Part shown: piece after piece, positions 48,440-61,534 of the stretch
Layout: each line of letters begins with the position of its first letter
Position numbering within the stretch: the first letter of the stretch is position 1
Source of the DNA: Atrina japonica
Lineage: Eukaryota; Mollusca; Bivalvia; Pterioida; Pinnidae
Direction of reading: 5' to 3'
Length of the DNA stretch: 64,000 nucleotides
NCBI GenBank assembly: GCA_030159075.1
Contig: BROG01000006.1
Location: forward strand, 1-64,000
Program-made: the position numbers and the translations under genes
Notes under the pieces: generated by a model
What the model saw: the letters and a program-made list of their open reading frames with translations, nothing else
Told to the model about the DNA's origin: nothing
Databases searched by the model: none

Positions 48440-50760
48440 GAGAAATGCATATCTGTGAACAGGAAGTCAGGAAACATTATAAATACCATCTCATTCTCTT
48501 CACAGAAATCAGTTAAACAAAATATACATTGCTTTGTAGGACTAAAAGTGCAATGCCTTTCATTTCTGAAAATCCATACCACTTCAGACTTTCCAAATAA
48601 ATACCTCTGAAATTCTGAGATTCTATTTAGATTACTCAAAATATTGCAAGATTTTGAATCAGATATATATACAGATTTGTATTAAACTTGGCAGTAGTAC
48701 TGTAGATATATTGTTGATGATAACAAATGGAATACTTAGTCTTGGACACACAGGTGCTTCCATTTGTATTTTGTCTAAATGATGAAATAAATATTTTTTA
48801 TCTTTGACGAGGCACAAAATATACATTATATTTTCTGTATAGATATTTACAACAGCATGTGTTGCTTATCTATTTAATCACAAATACTCTGCAGTTAACA
48901 CAACATCAATTAAATTATAAAAACAAGAGAATAAAGATGTCGTTTGTGGAGCTGGTGAAGGCAGTGGGAGTCAAAGCATCTGTTTACAATCGCATCATCT
49001 TATTGTCTGAATTATTTTCAGCCTATCAATTCGACCTTTGACCTATTACTTTGGAAAATCATACTCGCTCCAAAATCCTGTATGTGCACTCATTGCTTTT
49101 GATTTTTTGTTAAGTTTCAAGACAAAATGACTACCTGTGAGTCAGCCAGTGGAATTGAAATATAGATGTAAGACTGTTTGACAACTCTGGAATTTTGTTT
49201 GGGACTATGAAATGTCTATTAAATTACTTAGCTTGTATATTTACATCAGCTTTCATCAGTTCTTCTGCAGTAATTCTATTTACATGCAATAAAAATGGAT
49301 GAAATATGTACCTGGAAAGTATCATTAAGTGTCTAGCTAAAAGTGCCAATTTTACAAACAAATTTGGTGTATTTGAAATAAGATTTGTTACAATTTCTGG
49401 TGTCAAGGTCAAATCAATCACCACTTAGTCATGTCTGCCAGAACTACAATGTACAATGTTCTCATCATTTTTCATTTTTTTTTTTTTTGTAGGTTTTCAT
49501 AGGTAGAACTTAGAAATTTGGAAGGCCATCATATTGAGCATTTGAGTTCTGGAAAAGAAATGCATACACTGGAACAAGCAACTGTTAATGATCAGTTTCA
49601 TAATTCTGTTTCACGAAGATCAAACACTGTCAAACATTTATTTTTGATATTATGCTCCCATTCTATACTATCCAGAAATGTAATTTTCATTTTTTTTTTA
49701 AATTGTCTTTTTACCATTATTTTTGTGCTCTTATGATTAGCATATCTTATACATGCTTAAAGAGTTCAAGAGGTCAATTCAATAGACAAGGAAAACTAAA
49801 CTTACAGCTATCATGTGGGTCAAAGTTCCACAGCTAACTGATTTGTCTTACCCCTATATAATGGTACATACAAGGTGTCCCTTGGGCGTGATGTTCATGA
49901 CAAGAGAACATTGTTCTTGAGTAAGAAGTTAAGGCTCACCCAAATGCGAAGGACATTGACTGGGAACACTTTTCTCAATAAATATTTTCACCCGGAATGT
50001 CCTTCCTTCGGCATAAACAATTTTGTGACTGCAGGGCAATGAAAGAACATGTTTTCATTGGATCTTGCCCAGTCAGCGAGAACACGATGGAGAACACAAA
50101 AAATGTCAAAGCTGGGGATGATCAATATCGGTAATCGCAATATTACTGGTTAACCGTTTGTTCTAATCTAGAAAAAGTTCTTATAGGTACATGAAAGCTT
50201 GCAGGTACATGACAGAGATATCTCGCACATCCATCATATATAGGATAGATATATTTTCCACACACAAATATGACAGCACAGTTTGTATAATCATTTTCGT
50301 ATAGTCTTTCTTCTATCTTCTAACTGCCAATAGTGAAGTGCTCAGCAAACAATAAACACAAAACAACTACAAACAAATATTGGCAAAGAACAGGAAATTT
50401 TATACCACGACAATGAATTTTGCAGTAAAACTGGCAGAAACAAAGAAACAAATACCATATCAATCAGCTACTTACATATGACAATATATCATACTGAAGA
50501 ACTAGACAATAGCTACACCTTTATGGTAGGTGTCAGACTTACCATTTACTTATATCTATGAGGGAGAAAGAAATTTGTTCCTGTTTGATTTTTGACAGAA
50601 AATTGTTAAACATCCCAGAACTCCTCACTTACATACATGTAGCAATGTCACCTGGAATAGGTGAAGTGTCACAAATTATGACTTGTGCTAAGGACCAATA
50701 TCAATGAGATAGCTTTAACCTGCCAAACCTACATGGACACAGGACCATAGTTTTTAATCT
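48440..50760. other. Kirrel upstream flank or first intron, no recognised exon
   Basis: Depending on where the Kirrel first exon lies, this is intron or 5' flank. I saw no splice-bordered coding exon. The frames at 49224-49424, 49518-49736 and 48859-49041 are short and without recognised features. Confidence 0.4.
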
Positions 50761-50767
50761 CATCATC

Positions 50768-50985
50768 AGGACCTCCTTGGCAGAGTGGTTAGAACATTTC
50801 ACTTACAATCATGCTTACACTTCACCTCCGATCAGTGGGGATTTGAGCCCCACTGGAACCTAAACTGGTATTGTGAGAAAGTTTGCCAGTTATCTTGTGG
50901 AAGGCCTGTGGTCTCTTCCCAGGTACTCTCCTCTGCCATTAAAACCTGGCTGCCACTATGTAAATTGTTGACACATGTAACATCA
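50768..50985 (+). mobile_element. SINE, second family, fuller copy
   Basis: The A box TGGCAGAGTGG (50778-50788) and B-box-like GATTTGAGCCC (50840-50850) are followed by the same body as at 39.7 kb (CCACTGGAACCTAAACTGGT, GTGAGAAAGTTTGCCAGTT). It then extends through CTTGTGGAAGGCCTGTGG to CATTAAAACCTGGCTGCC. It is the best copy in the window for a consensus. Confidence 0.65.
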
Positions 50986-51521
50986 TTCAAACTAAAGCAA
51001 AATTAAATTTCATCACATGACCAGTGACTTTCATTTCTTTTGCAGAGTGTTTGGTATGGCAACAGTCACTGCATTTTCCTAAGTCTTAAATATAACATTA
51101 TACCTGGAATTGAACCCTGGACCATTTGCATTAGAGTCAAATGCAGGCATTGTGTCCTGTCATGAGCTTGAACTTGAATACATGACCTTGTATCCAAACA
51201 GGAAGATAAGAATTTTTAAGTGAAGCTTAAAGTGTATTCACTTTTCAGCTTATAAAACATATATACAAAGAGCAATATTCACCTGAATTGTCATTAAGAC
51301 TTCAATCAAATTCTCACACTATAAAATAAACAGCTGATCAGAAACACTCTATCTGATAGCTGATCGCTCAAATATAGCCATATGTAAATGATTTTACAAT
51401 TCCCATACCACTGCTTACAGTTAAAACAATGTAACAGACATAGGTAGTCACTGGATGATACATCTGCCATTTCTGTTCAACATCAAATACATTGTAATCC
51501 AAAGTCTTCTGAAACTTACAC

Positions 51522-51549
51522 ACAGAGAAAGCGACAACAATATAAACAT
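51522..51549 (-). CDS. Weak candidate for the Kirrel signal-peptide exon
   Basis: On the minus strand an ATG with an upstream in-frame TAG opens MFILLSLSL, a hydrophobic stretch. A donor GTGTAA here would give phase 1, matching the next Kirrel exon and continuing into SYAAQEF. A better donor (GTAAGT, 2 bp further on) gives phase 0 and would not match. The leader would be unusually short and lacks a basic N-region. This is a lead only; the real exon may be outside the window. Confidence 0.12.
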
Positions 51550-51884
51550 GATCTATTTCCGTATGGTTCCACACAGAGACAAACTGTTTGTTTAGATTAA
51601 AACAGATTGATAAAGATGTATAATAAGTAATTATTGGAGATAGAGGTCAGTGACAGCCCCTGAAAAACAATGGACTCTTCTGTAAATCTATGACTATGAA
51701 TAGAGTAAATGTATCTCAAGGGGTAAATTGGTTAAAAACAAATTTTCAGAAAACAAAGGCCTGGGATCCCCTACTTAAGGAACATCAAATTACTTGCTTT
51801 ATAATATGTTTTAACTCATTGACCCCTGAAAAACAGTGGACTCTCCTATGATTCAATGACTTACACCAGCCCAAATGTGTCTTT

Positions 51885-51886
51885 TG

Positions 51887-51965
<79 letters not shown>
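51885..51965. repeat. (AT)n microsatellite
   Basis: About 40 AT units. Nearby, CCCCTGAAAAACA and TGGACTCTTCTG occur twice (51658 and 51823), a small dispersed repeat. Confidence 0.93.
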
Positions 51966-51969
<4 letters not shown>

Positions 51970-52544
51970 GAAATGATAAAGAATTACAATTGCAAGAAAT
52001 CAAAGTATACAAAACGGAAAAAGAAAAACGGTATCTACATTCTATAAATGACAGTCTCACCTACAGTACAGTGATAAAATGAATTTTGAAATTTTGAATT
52101 ATCAGCAAATGTTGGAGTTAGTCCAAGTATAGTTCACCCTATATCTTCTTCATTACAACAATACTTTCTCTTTTTATTTTTTTTTTACAACTTAATGATA
52201 TAACATTTCTTTTTCAAGTATCTGGAACTTGTCCAGAACTGATACTGCAGGTGAGAGAAAGGCTTGGTTTTCATAGGACCTCATCATTCATGTTGGTAGA
52301 AATTTTAATCTAAATGGCCCTTGATAAAACCCTTATCTAAAACTAAAATCCCAGAATTATACAGCAATTATTACGCAAAACAAATTGAATTTCTACAAAA
52401 ATCAACAACAGCTGCAAGTAACATTCAAATATTCCTATTCTCTAATCTCAAATATTCAAATTTTAATTTTCTTTTAATTTAACTCATAACCATACACTTA
52501 GAGTCATTGTAATAAAAATTTTACATCAGTACAGAACATGTACT

Positions 52545-52995
52545 AGGATTTTTGTGATGACATCATTTTGATGTACAGCTAAGTTACATACAAGTGTACA
52601 TTACCACAGTTGTATCATGTGACAACACAGTGTCATGACATCATAATATTGTATAATTATGATGTCATACATGTTACAATGACATAAAAATTATGCAAAG
52701 ACATCATAATACTATATAACTATGCTTTTATACATATTACCAGTAACATCATGTGACAAAGCAGTGTTATGACATAATGTTGTATAATTATGATGTCATA
52801 CATATTACCATAGTGACATCATGTGACAAAACAGTGTCATCACATCATAATCATTTTATAACTACTGGGTATGTCATACATATTACCAAAGTTACATCAT
52901 AACAATTATGTGATGACATCATAATATTGTATAACTATGACTTAATACATATTAATACAGTGACATCATGTGACAAAACAATTTGATGTCATTGA
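52545..52995. repeat. Palindrome-rich tandem repeat with TGACATCA/TGATGTCA motifs
   Basis: Degenerate units of about 75-80 bp contain AGTGACATCATGTGACAAAA, TGACATCATAATATTGTATA and ATTATGATGTCATACATATT. At 52635-52668, ATGACATCATAAT and its reverse complement form a hairpin around ATTGTAT. The motif resembles a CRE/ATF half-palindrome. Confidence 0.8.
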
Positions 52996-53530
52996 AATAC
53001 CACAGTGTAACTACCTGACAAAACAATATAATTATATCATAACATCAGTCAGTAAATCAATATGTATGTGAATGACATCATATACATGTACCTTAGCAAA
53101 CACCTCTAAGAGTGAAGAAATACTTTGATCCTGGACCTTAGGACAGTTACTGTGTGATATCTAAAACAAATGTTGGTATTATATATGCAGGCACTATACC
53201 TGAGTTATTGTGTACACCAATCAATCCTGTACTAACTTTACCCTACAGAAAATCGGGACTTTTTTGTAAATTTTTAATCTCAAGATTGCTGATGTTTAAC
53301 GGTGTCCGAGCAAGATCATTATCTGAACTAATTATCCTGGTTATCACTGACCTCTGACCTGAAGATACCTGTTTTAATTAAGCATATAACATAACAACAT
53401 GTTTGTGAGCTTAATATACTTGCCACCTGTTTGTCTTGTTTGACCTGAAGAGGATATCAGTCTGGATTGTCTGGATTTGAAGTTTACTTTTTGAGGAATA
53501 TTGTAAATTAGTTGTCTTTTTTTCTTATTT

Positions 53531-53532
<2 letters not shown>

Positions 53533-53618
<86 letters not shown>

Positions 53619-53640
53619 GTGTGTGTCTGTGTCTGTGTGT
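53533..53640. repeat. (GT)n microsatellite
   Basis: About 45 GT units, then GTGTCTGTGT variants. Confidence 0.95.
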
Positions 53641-53845
53641 TTGTTTGTATGTTTTGTTTTATTTCCTTAATTGTATTTTTTTTTCATTTGCTTTAGTTTT
53701 TTCATGTTAGAACTTGGATAAGTGCAAGACGAAGAATCATTTCACAGATACAGAAGAAAATGTTATATGCTGAATGTCTAAAACTGAATTCAAATGTTAC
53801 ATTAACAACTGATGACCTTGTACACAAATTAAGGTCACAAAATGA

Positions 53846-54240
53846 AGTCACCAAATTTACTCAGTACTCAAGTTCAACTAAACTTTTCATGATTTTATGG
53901 CAAAAAACACGCAAAATTTATTCTGTAACTGGTCTTGTTTGTATATTGATGGCATACAAGTGTAAATAATGATCAAAATTATTGCTCATTAGAAAAAAAT
54001 TTCAGAAATATTAAAACATTGTTTGAGTGCGTACTCTAATTTTGAGTACATACATGTACTCAACATATTTATTGATCTTTTACAGGAAAATCATAAGTGT
54101 GACACAAATAGTTATATGTGAATGATGAAAAAAAAAATATGTTCCTAATTACTCAAAGCTAAAGGTTTTACAAACGATTATATAGTCAAAATAATGAAAT
54201 AATAAAAGTTAAGCTTGAGTATTGAGTAAATTTGGTGACT
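53846..54240. mobile_element. Fold-back/MITE-like element with 27-bp inverted arms
   Basis: AGTCACCAAATTTACTCAGT plus ACTCAAG (53846-53872) is repeated in inverted form, with one mismatch, at 54214-54240. Between them lie further GAGTAC/GTACTC motifs (54040-54062, palindromic). The short plus-strand frame 53760-53969 runs into the left arm and is probably not a gene. No target-site duplication was defined. Confidence 0.5.
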
Positions 54241-54344
54241 CCGGACCCAGTACTCATATTTTTCTAATCAATTTCATGTATGCATTATTAAACAGGAAGC
54301 CAAAAGGATTTTATCAGATACCTTAGTTCTGCCCTCTCTAAAGA

Positions 54345-54715
54345 AGACATGGACCAGAAGAATTTGAAAAACGTTTAAAATATTCAAAAGTATACCTGGA
54401 ATGCAGGTCAGAGGTCAGTGATAGATTAAAATGTGTTACTTACAATCCAGCAGAAATCGAAAAAAAAGTTTTAAGATATTTAAAAGTAATCCTGAAATGC
54501 AGAGGCCAGTGATGGGTTGACATTATGTCACATACAATCCAACAGAAGTTGAAAAAGGTTTGAAATATTGAAAAGTAATCCTGAAATGCAGGTCAGAGGT
54601 CATTGATGGGTTGAAATATGTCACATACAATCCAACGTAATTTGAAAAAAGGTTTGAAATATTCAAAAGTAATCCTGAAATGTAGGTCAGAGGTCAGCAA
54701 TTGAAATACTCTATG
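54345..54715. repeat. Tandem repeat of about 93 bp, about four copies
   Basis: The units share AAAAGTAATCCTGAAATGCA, GGTCAGAGGTCA and GTCACATACAATCCAACAGA. Divergence and small deletions increase towards the edges. Confidence 0.85.
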
Positions 54716-55159
54716 TAACTTAGGAAACCTAAAGATATTTGTATGATAAAGTTGTATTGGTATAATTCTACCTATTAATATCTGTATTCAGTGTTTTATG
54801 TACACATGTTGTCAGGTGCCAGAAGAATTTCTAATTTTTTTCTTTTTAGGCTGATGTGATGACAGAAAACCCTTAAAAATTGTTTCTAATCCTTTCAATT
54901 CCTGTCAATACAAGGTGAGGCTACAGCTTGAAGACAAATCATTTCCCTTTTGATTAGGTTAATTATTTACTAACATGTTACAACAGATTAAACTTGTAAT
55001 AAGATATTCATCATTTATTCATTGAAATCTGTCAGGTCATCAAACAGCCATGATGATGAACAAAACCTTTCATGAATGATGTATCTTAATTTTTACAATA
55101 ATGGTGGAAATGCTGATGGCTAGCATAATTTTAGTTGTACATTGATTATGGTACATGTA

Positions 55160-55800
55160 CATACACATACTAGAGTCAATAAAGCCTGGGTCATTCATTG
55201 ATTATGTGTGTATGTACCCGAGTCAGCAGGACCCAGATCAGAGTTCTATTCAACATCACAATGATTATATATACAAGAGTCATCAAGACCTAGACTCAGT
55301 TATCTTTGTTCCTATCCTCTATGCAGAATCTCAGTACCAGGGCCAGGTTATCACATTAATTATGTATATACAAGAGTCATCAAGACCTAGACTCAGTTAT
55401 CTGAGTTCCTATCCTCTATACAGAATCTCAGTACCAGGGTCAGGTAATCACATTAATTATGTATATACAAGAGTCATCAAGACCTAGACTCAGTTATCTG
55501 ACTTCCTGTCCTCTATACAGAATCTCAGTACCAGGGTCATTGGTAATCACATTAATTATGTATATACAAGAGTCATCAAGACCTAGACTCAGTTATCTGA
55601 GTTCCTGTCCTCTATACAGAATCTCAGTACCAGGGTAAGGTAATCACATTAATTATGTATATACAAGAGTCATCAAGACCTAGACTCAGTTATCTGAGTT
55701 CCTGTCCTTTATACAGAATCTCAGTACCAAGGCCAGGTAATCACATTAATTATGTATATACAAGAGTCATTAAGACTTAGACTAAGTTATCTGACTTCCT
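55160..55800. repeat. Tandem repeat of about 97 bp, about six copies
   Basis: The units share ATTAATTATGTATATACAAG, AGTCATCAAGACCTAGACTC and CTATACAGAATCTCAGTACC. The 110-codon plus-strand frame at its start is repeat-derived. Confidence 0.9.
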
Positions 55801-55804
55801 GTTG

Positions 55805-56795
55805 TGTCCTAGGTCCCCTGATGTCCTGTCTCTGTTACCTTAGTTCCTGTCGTGTTAACAGAACCTCTGTACTAGGGTCAGCAACCATCTGAAATTAACT
55901 TTTTTGCTTCTCACCTATCCTTAGAGATGTTACATGTAAACTATAAAAAATGTAGACCAGCATTTTGATGAAAAAACTGGCCGAGCTGTTATGAATGTTT
56001 AGACACAATCATGCACACCCACATACTGGCAAAAGATCACAGTAATTTGCCAAATTGCTAAATTTAAACTGCATGGAAGCATTTAGGATCAGGTATGTCC
56101 AAAGTGCTACAAAAGCAACCATGGTCAATTACGTTTAATTTGATTTTAAACTGCACAAAAACATTTATAGTCAATTTTAACAAGGTGCACAAAAAAATGC
56201 ACAAAAGCAATGATAGTCAGTTACGTCCAAAGTGCTAAATTTAAACTGCACAAAAACATAACCAGCTGTCATAAAGCTCAAATTTGACTCCATCAAAGTC
56301 TTTTGTTTTACAGTATAAGCATGCATGTGGTTGTTGCTAATACATGTAGAATTATTGGCACATCCATAGTTACAGAACAAAACATGTAATCTGATGTGCA
56401 AGTCTGTGGTTATAGTACATAAGCATCATGCATCTGGCTTCTAATAAACTGCAACATGGAAACTACAAAGGATATGAAGCTTTGATGCTCTACATCATCA
56501 TTTGACATAGACATTTACATGTGATGATCCACAGCTTATATTTGACGCACATATCAAATAATTATATTCAGAAGTGCAGGTGTTTCATGGTTTTCACTTA
56601 CATACTTTTACATCACTGCGATTTGTTTTTCCTAGGTAACTGTTGCCATTTCTTTATAGATGATTTAATACAAACTCTTTTGACACCATTGAAGCATGGC
56701 AGCCAAGAATTTTATTTAAAGTTTAGAACAAAGATGCTTCAAATATTCCTTCCAGACAAAAACACCAAAGATTTGCAAAGATTTTCAAACAAAAT
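55805..56795. other. No recognised gene
   Basis: It contains loose repeats of TTTAAACTGCACAAAAACAT and AGTGCTAAATTT (56040-56260). The frames at 56177-56401 and 56521-56799 have no recognised similarity. Confidence 0.4.
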
Positions 56796-56799
56796 GTAA

Positions 56800-56800
56800 A

Positions 56801-56834
<34 letters not shown>

Positions 56835-56855
56835 TGTGTGTGTGCGTGTGTGTGG
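56800..56855. repeat. (GT)n microsatellite
   Basis: GT units with TATGT and TGCGT interruptions, ending in GGTGGGGGGCCC. Confidence 0.9.
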
Positions 56856-57329
56856 TGGGGGGCCCTATGACTCGTTTCACAACCCTCATCCCCTCACACA
56901 CATGAATAATAGCTCGTAAGAATGTTCTGATTTGTGATATAAGTTGATATTTTACATCATAATCTTCCACAGAAGTACCCCTTTATGCCTCCAAGACTAA
57001 AGAGTTCTTGATTATGACTTTCTCCTGTGATTGGTCTTGTCAGCAGTAATTACTTTCCTTTTCTCATGTTTATTATAAATGACACACATTTGTTTATCCA
57101 CTGCTAAGCCATACATCAAACTGACATCTCAATGTCCCATACTGGCATTAGCTTATCTAATATAACCAAGTGACTTACATGTGTATCTAGCAGACAAAAC
57201 ATTAAACAAATCTGAATATCAAATTCTTAAAGTATTGTAAAATGTTTGATAAAACTAAATGGGGTTACATAACATTTACAACATTAATTTGAAGTTACAG
57301 ATACACAACCACTGCAAGATTTGTCAGAC

Positions 57330-59145
57330 ATATCATACTCTTTAATGAAATTGACTTTCTATGATATTCTATGCAATGGAGTTGACTTTCTGTTATTCTT
57401 TACAATGGAGCTGACTTTTTGCTAATCTACACAATGGAGTTGACTTTTTGTTAATCTACACAATGGAGTTGGCTTTCTATGATATTCTACACAATGGAGT
57501 TGGCTTTCTATGATATTCTACACAATAGAGTTGACTTAATATGATATTTTACACAATGGAGTTGGCTTTCTATGATACTCTACTCAATGGAGTTGGCTTT
57601 CTATGATATTTTACACAATGGAGTTAGCTTCCTATGATACTCTACATAATGGAGTTGGCTTCTATGATACTCTACTCAATGGAGTTAGCTTTCTATGATA
57701 TTCTACTCAATGGAGTTGGCTTTCTATGATACTCTACATAATGGAGTTGGCTTTCTATGATACTCTACTCAATGGAGTTGGCTTTCTATGATATTCTACT
57801 CAATGGAGTTAGCTTCCTATGATACTCTACACAATGGAGTTGGCTTTCTATGATAGTCTACACAATAGAGTTGACTTTATATGATATTTTACACAATGGA
57901 GTTAGCTTCCTATGATACTCTACTCAATGGAGTTGGCTTTCTATGATACTCTACTCAATGGAGTTGGCTTTCTATGATATTCTACACAATAGAGTTGACT
58001 TTATATGATATTTTACACAATGGAGTTAGCTTCCTATGATACTCTACACAATGGAGTTGGCTTTCTATGATACTCTACATAATGGAGTTAGCTTCCTATG
58101 ATACTCTACTCAATGGAGTTGGCTTTCTATGATATTCTTCTCAATGGAGTTAGCTTCCTATGATACTCTACTCAATGGAGTTAGCTTCCTATGATACTCT
58201 ACACAATGGAGTTGGCTTTCTATGATACTCTACATAATGGAGTTGGCTTTCTATGATACTCTACTCAATGGAGTTGACTTTCTATGATATTCTACATAAT
58301 GGAGTTGGCTTTCTGTGATATTTTACATAATGGAGTTGGCTTTCTATGATACTCTACTCAATGGAGTTGACTTTCTATGATAATCTACACAATGGAGTTA
58401 GCTTCCTATGATATTCTACATAATGGAGTTGGCTTTCCATGATATTCTTCACAATGGAGTTGGCTTTCTATGATATTCTACACAATGGAGTTGACTTTAT
58501 ATGATATTTTACACAATGGAGTTAGCTTCCTATGATACTCTACTCAATGGAGTTGGCTTTCTATGATACTCTACTCAATGGAGTTGGCTTTCTATGATAT
58601 TCTACACAATAGAGTTGACTTTATATGATATTTTACACAATGGAGTTAGCTTCCTATGATACTCTACACAATGGAGTTGGCTTTCTATGATACTCTACAT
58701 AATGGAGTTAGCTTCCTATGATACTCTACTCAATGGAGTTGGCTTTCTATGATATTCTTCTCAATGGAGTTAGCTTCCTATGATACTCTACTCAATGGAG
58801 TTAGCTTCCTATGATACTCTACACAATGGAGTTGGCTTTCTATGATACTCTACATAATGGAGTTGGCTTTCTATGATACTCTACTCAATGGAGTTGACTT
58901 TCTATGATATTCTACATAATGGAGTTGGCTTTCTGTGATATTTTACATAATGGAGTTGGCTTTCTATGATACTCTACTCAATGGAGTTGACTTTCTATGA
59001 TAATCTACACAATGGAGTTAGCTTCCTATGATATTCTACATAATGGAGTTGGCTTTCCATGATATTCTTCACAATGGAGTTGGCTTTCTATGATATTCTA
59101 CACAATGGAGTTGGCTTTCTATGATATTCTTCAAGATGGCTTTTG
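57330..59145. repeat. 31-bp minisatellite, about 58 copies, with a 620-bp duplication
   Basis: The unit includes AATGGAGTTGGCTTTCTATG and ATATTCTACAC. The variants differ at a few sites (GGC/GAC/AGC, TTTCTA/TTCCTA, ACAC/ACTC/ACAT). The order of variants at about 57870-58489 is repeated at about 58490-59109, an offset of 620 bp or 20 units. I saw no difference between the two. Confidence 0.95.
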
Positions 59146-59439
59146 TATATGATAGCAGCTGTGGTATATAGAAAGCACTTGTACCTCACAATCATGAGAA
59201 TTTGTTCAGTGCACAGCACACATCATCTGGACTCACTGTTTGACATTGAAAAAAAAAGGTTAATATGAATCTGTAAGTCCTCATAAAATGGTTGTGTGAA
59301 GAAAGAATAGATTTTTATAGGGGGCATCATTCACATTTGTATATGCACATGGCTATACAATGTCAGACAATCTTTTTAATGTGTTGTATGATTGACAAAA
59401 CTGCAGTGTACTGAGCCAATAGCATGAAGCTGAAACAAA

Positions 59440-59632
59440 ATTGCAATCTTAGCCAAAGGCATAAAGTTTTAACAAAACTGCAATCTGGGCTAAGAGTATA
59501 AATCTTAGACAAAACTGCAAATCTGGACCAAAAGTATAACTCTTAAACAAAACTGTATCTGGACCAAGAGTATAAATCTTAAACAAAACTGCAATCTGAG
59601 CTAAGAATATAAATCTTAAACAAAACTTATTA
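59440..59632. repeat. Short tandem repeat of about 36 bp, five copies
   Basis: The units contain AAGAGTATAAATCTTAAACA and AAACTGCAATCTGGGC. The minus-strand 63-codon frame repeats Leu-Arg-Phe-Ile-Leu with this period. Confidence 0.85.
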
Positions 59633-59689
59633 AATGCCACATTTTAATAGTGGAGCAGGAAACTGGACGACAATGTAGCCAGTAAAATA

Positions 59690-59800
59690 CTTCTTTAAGT
59701 AAACTGGCAAATTCCATCACAAAATCAGCTGCAGTTCCAGTGGGATTGGAACAGTCTCTGTCTAGAGGTGATAGACTTAGAAAGTGATGTTCTAATTATT
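59690..59800 (-). mobile_element. Inverted fragment of the second SINE family
   Basis: AAGTAAACTGGCAAATTCCA, AAAATCAGCTGCAGTTCCAG and TGGGATTGGAACAG are reverse complements of the SINE body and B-box region seen at 39.7 and 50.8 kb. Confidence 0.5.
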
Positions 59801-61340
59801 CAATCAATAGAGGTCACCTAAATAATGTGGACAAACTTCCATAAAAAATTGTGTTTGGACTACTTTTCAGGAAGTATGGTGGAGACACATCAAGCTCTAG
59901 TTAAAATCAATGATGTAGTTCAGTCCAAATGTGTCTTTATAACATAATATAATATAAACTGAATATTATTTGTGACCTAGGTAACAACAACATGTATTTG
60001 AACACACAATTCCCTTCTACCTACAAACAAGCAGACATTCTACTGAGGAACTATGATCTGTCAATTACTGTCAGGTGAAAAGTACTTCATCAGATGAATT
60101 ATGGGTAAACACCGATCAAAGGTGGGATACATAACGTAGCAGCAATAGACAAAACAAACATAGGATTGAGAGATAAATATCATTAGCTGCTGAAATGATA
60201 AACATTTGATACATGTCTAACACAGAGGACCAGCCAAATGTTTATTTCTGTTTTATGCACATTTATCAACAATGGTCATTTACATTAAACAAAACTTCTA
60301 GAATGATAGTATTCAAGCTATCAACACATCTGAACTACATCGCTGAGCTCAATCAACTCAGTCATATTAGACCAAACAAAATCCTTTTTCCTACCTATAA
60401 CATGTATAAGGTGAACTCATGTACGGTACATGTACAAAAAGCGGAGAACTCGCCCATTTCAAAAGATTAGTACTGATGCAGGCTTTATTCTTACCATATC
60501 AATCTATTAACACAAATTGGTAAAAACTTCATCAAATCGTGAAGAGTGGCGCATTATTGGTAACGATATTTCTCTGTCACAAAATGTTACAGAACACTCT
60601 TTTTCCATTTACATACTTATTATCTCTGCTGGATCCAAATGGATTTTGGTCTTGGAGTGCAGAATTCAAAAGCATATCAATGTTTGTATTTCTTAATATC
60701 TCAGAGTGCAGAATTCAAAAGTATATCACTGCTTCTATTTCTTTAATGAAAAAATGCCTTTCACTGTAACACGACTTTATTTTTTGGTCAAAATCGAAGA
60801 AATTAGAAACGAACTAAACAGAAATGGTGGAACAAAATCATTTGCAGATTTCTACACATAAAAAAATGTAGAGTAAATCTTTTTGAAGTGCTAATTATTC
60901 AAAACACTTGTGTGTGCACTGAAGTAAGTGGGATTAACATTGTATCATGTCGTATAAATTTCTATGCATACGGTGTTCCTTATCAGTTTCACATTTTGGA
61001 ATCTCAGAAAACACAAATATTCTGTATTTGCATTGTAAAATTTGCTTTTAAAAGCATTTACTAGAGTACAAATGAGAGGGTTGTACTTATCATACTTATT
61101 ACTGGTATATGTTTTATGTCTACAACTTGTTTGATAAATGACTGATCATGTGACATTTCCCATAATTTTTTCTCTCCCAGACTTTTGATGTATCAAGATT
61201 TTACAGTTAAACATGGCAGGTGCCTGTAGAACCAATGTGACAAGTGGTCAGATTATTGATAGGTGAAAAGAGTGAACATAGAGACAGGGTTTTGTTCAAA
61301 TTGTTTGTTTGAACTATGTTTTACAACACAACAATTTTCC
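59800..61340. other. No recognised gene
   Basis: A two-copy direct repeat, AGTGCAGAATTCAAAAGCAT/TAT, lies at 60655 and 60704. The frames of 76-85 codons at 60213-60470 and 60539-60769 have no recognised family. Confidence 0.4.
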
Positions 61341-61344
61341 AGTT

Positions 61345-61500
61345 ACATGGAGGCATCCAGTTTCAATGGTAAAAGAAAGGACCCAGTTACAATGTACCAG
61401 GTAGAGACCACTGGGCTTCCAGAAGAAAATTTTCTCACAAAATAAGTTTAGTTTCCAGTGGGACTGCTGACAAGAGATGAGAGACTTCATGGTTTAAAGA
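61345..61500 (-). mobile_element. Inverted fragment of the second SINE family
   Basis: GAGACCACTGGGCTTCCAGA, TTTTCTCACAAAATAAGTTT and AGTTTCCAGTGGGACTGC match the SINE body in reverse complement. The copy is diverged. Confidence 0.4.
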
Positions 61501-61534
61501 TTGATGATATAACCAAGTTGGGAGAGAGTTATGA

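Noticed and set aside
53760..53969. 69-codon plus-strand frame that looks protein-like
   Set aside because: It overlaps the left arm of an inverted-repeat element and has no recognised family.
60493..60540. Minus-strand ATG with an ATG|GTAAGA donor as a Kirrel first exon
   Set aside because: The encoded MKFLPICVNRLI is not a convincing signal peptide, and the phase (2) does not match the next exon.
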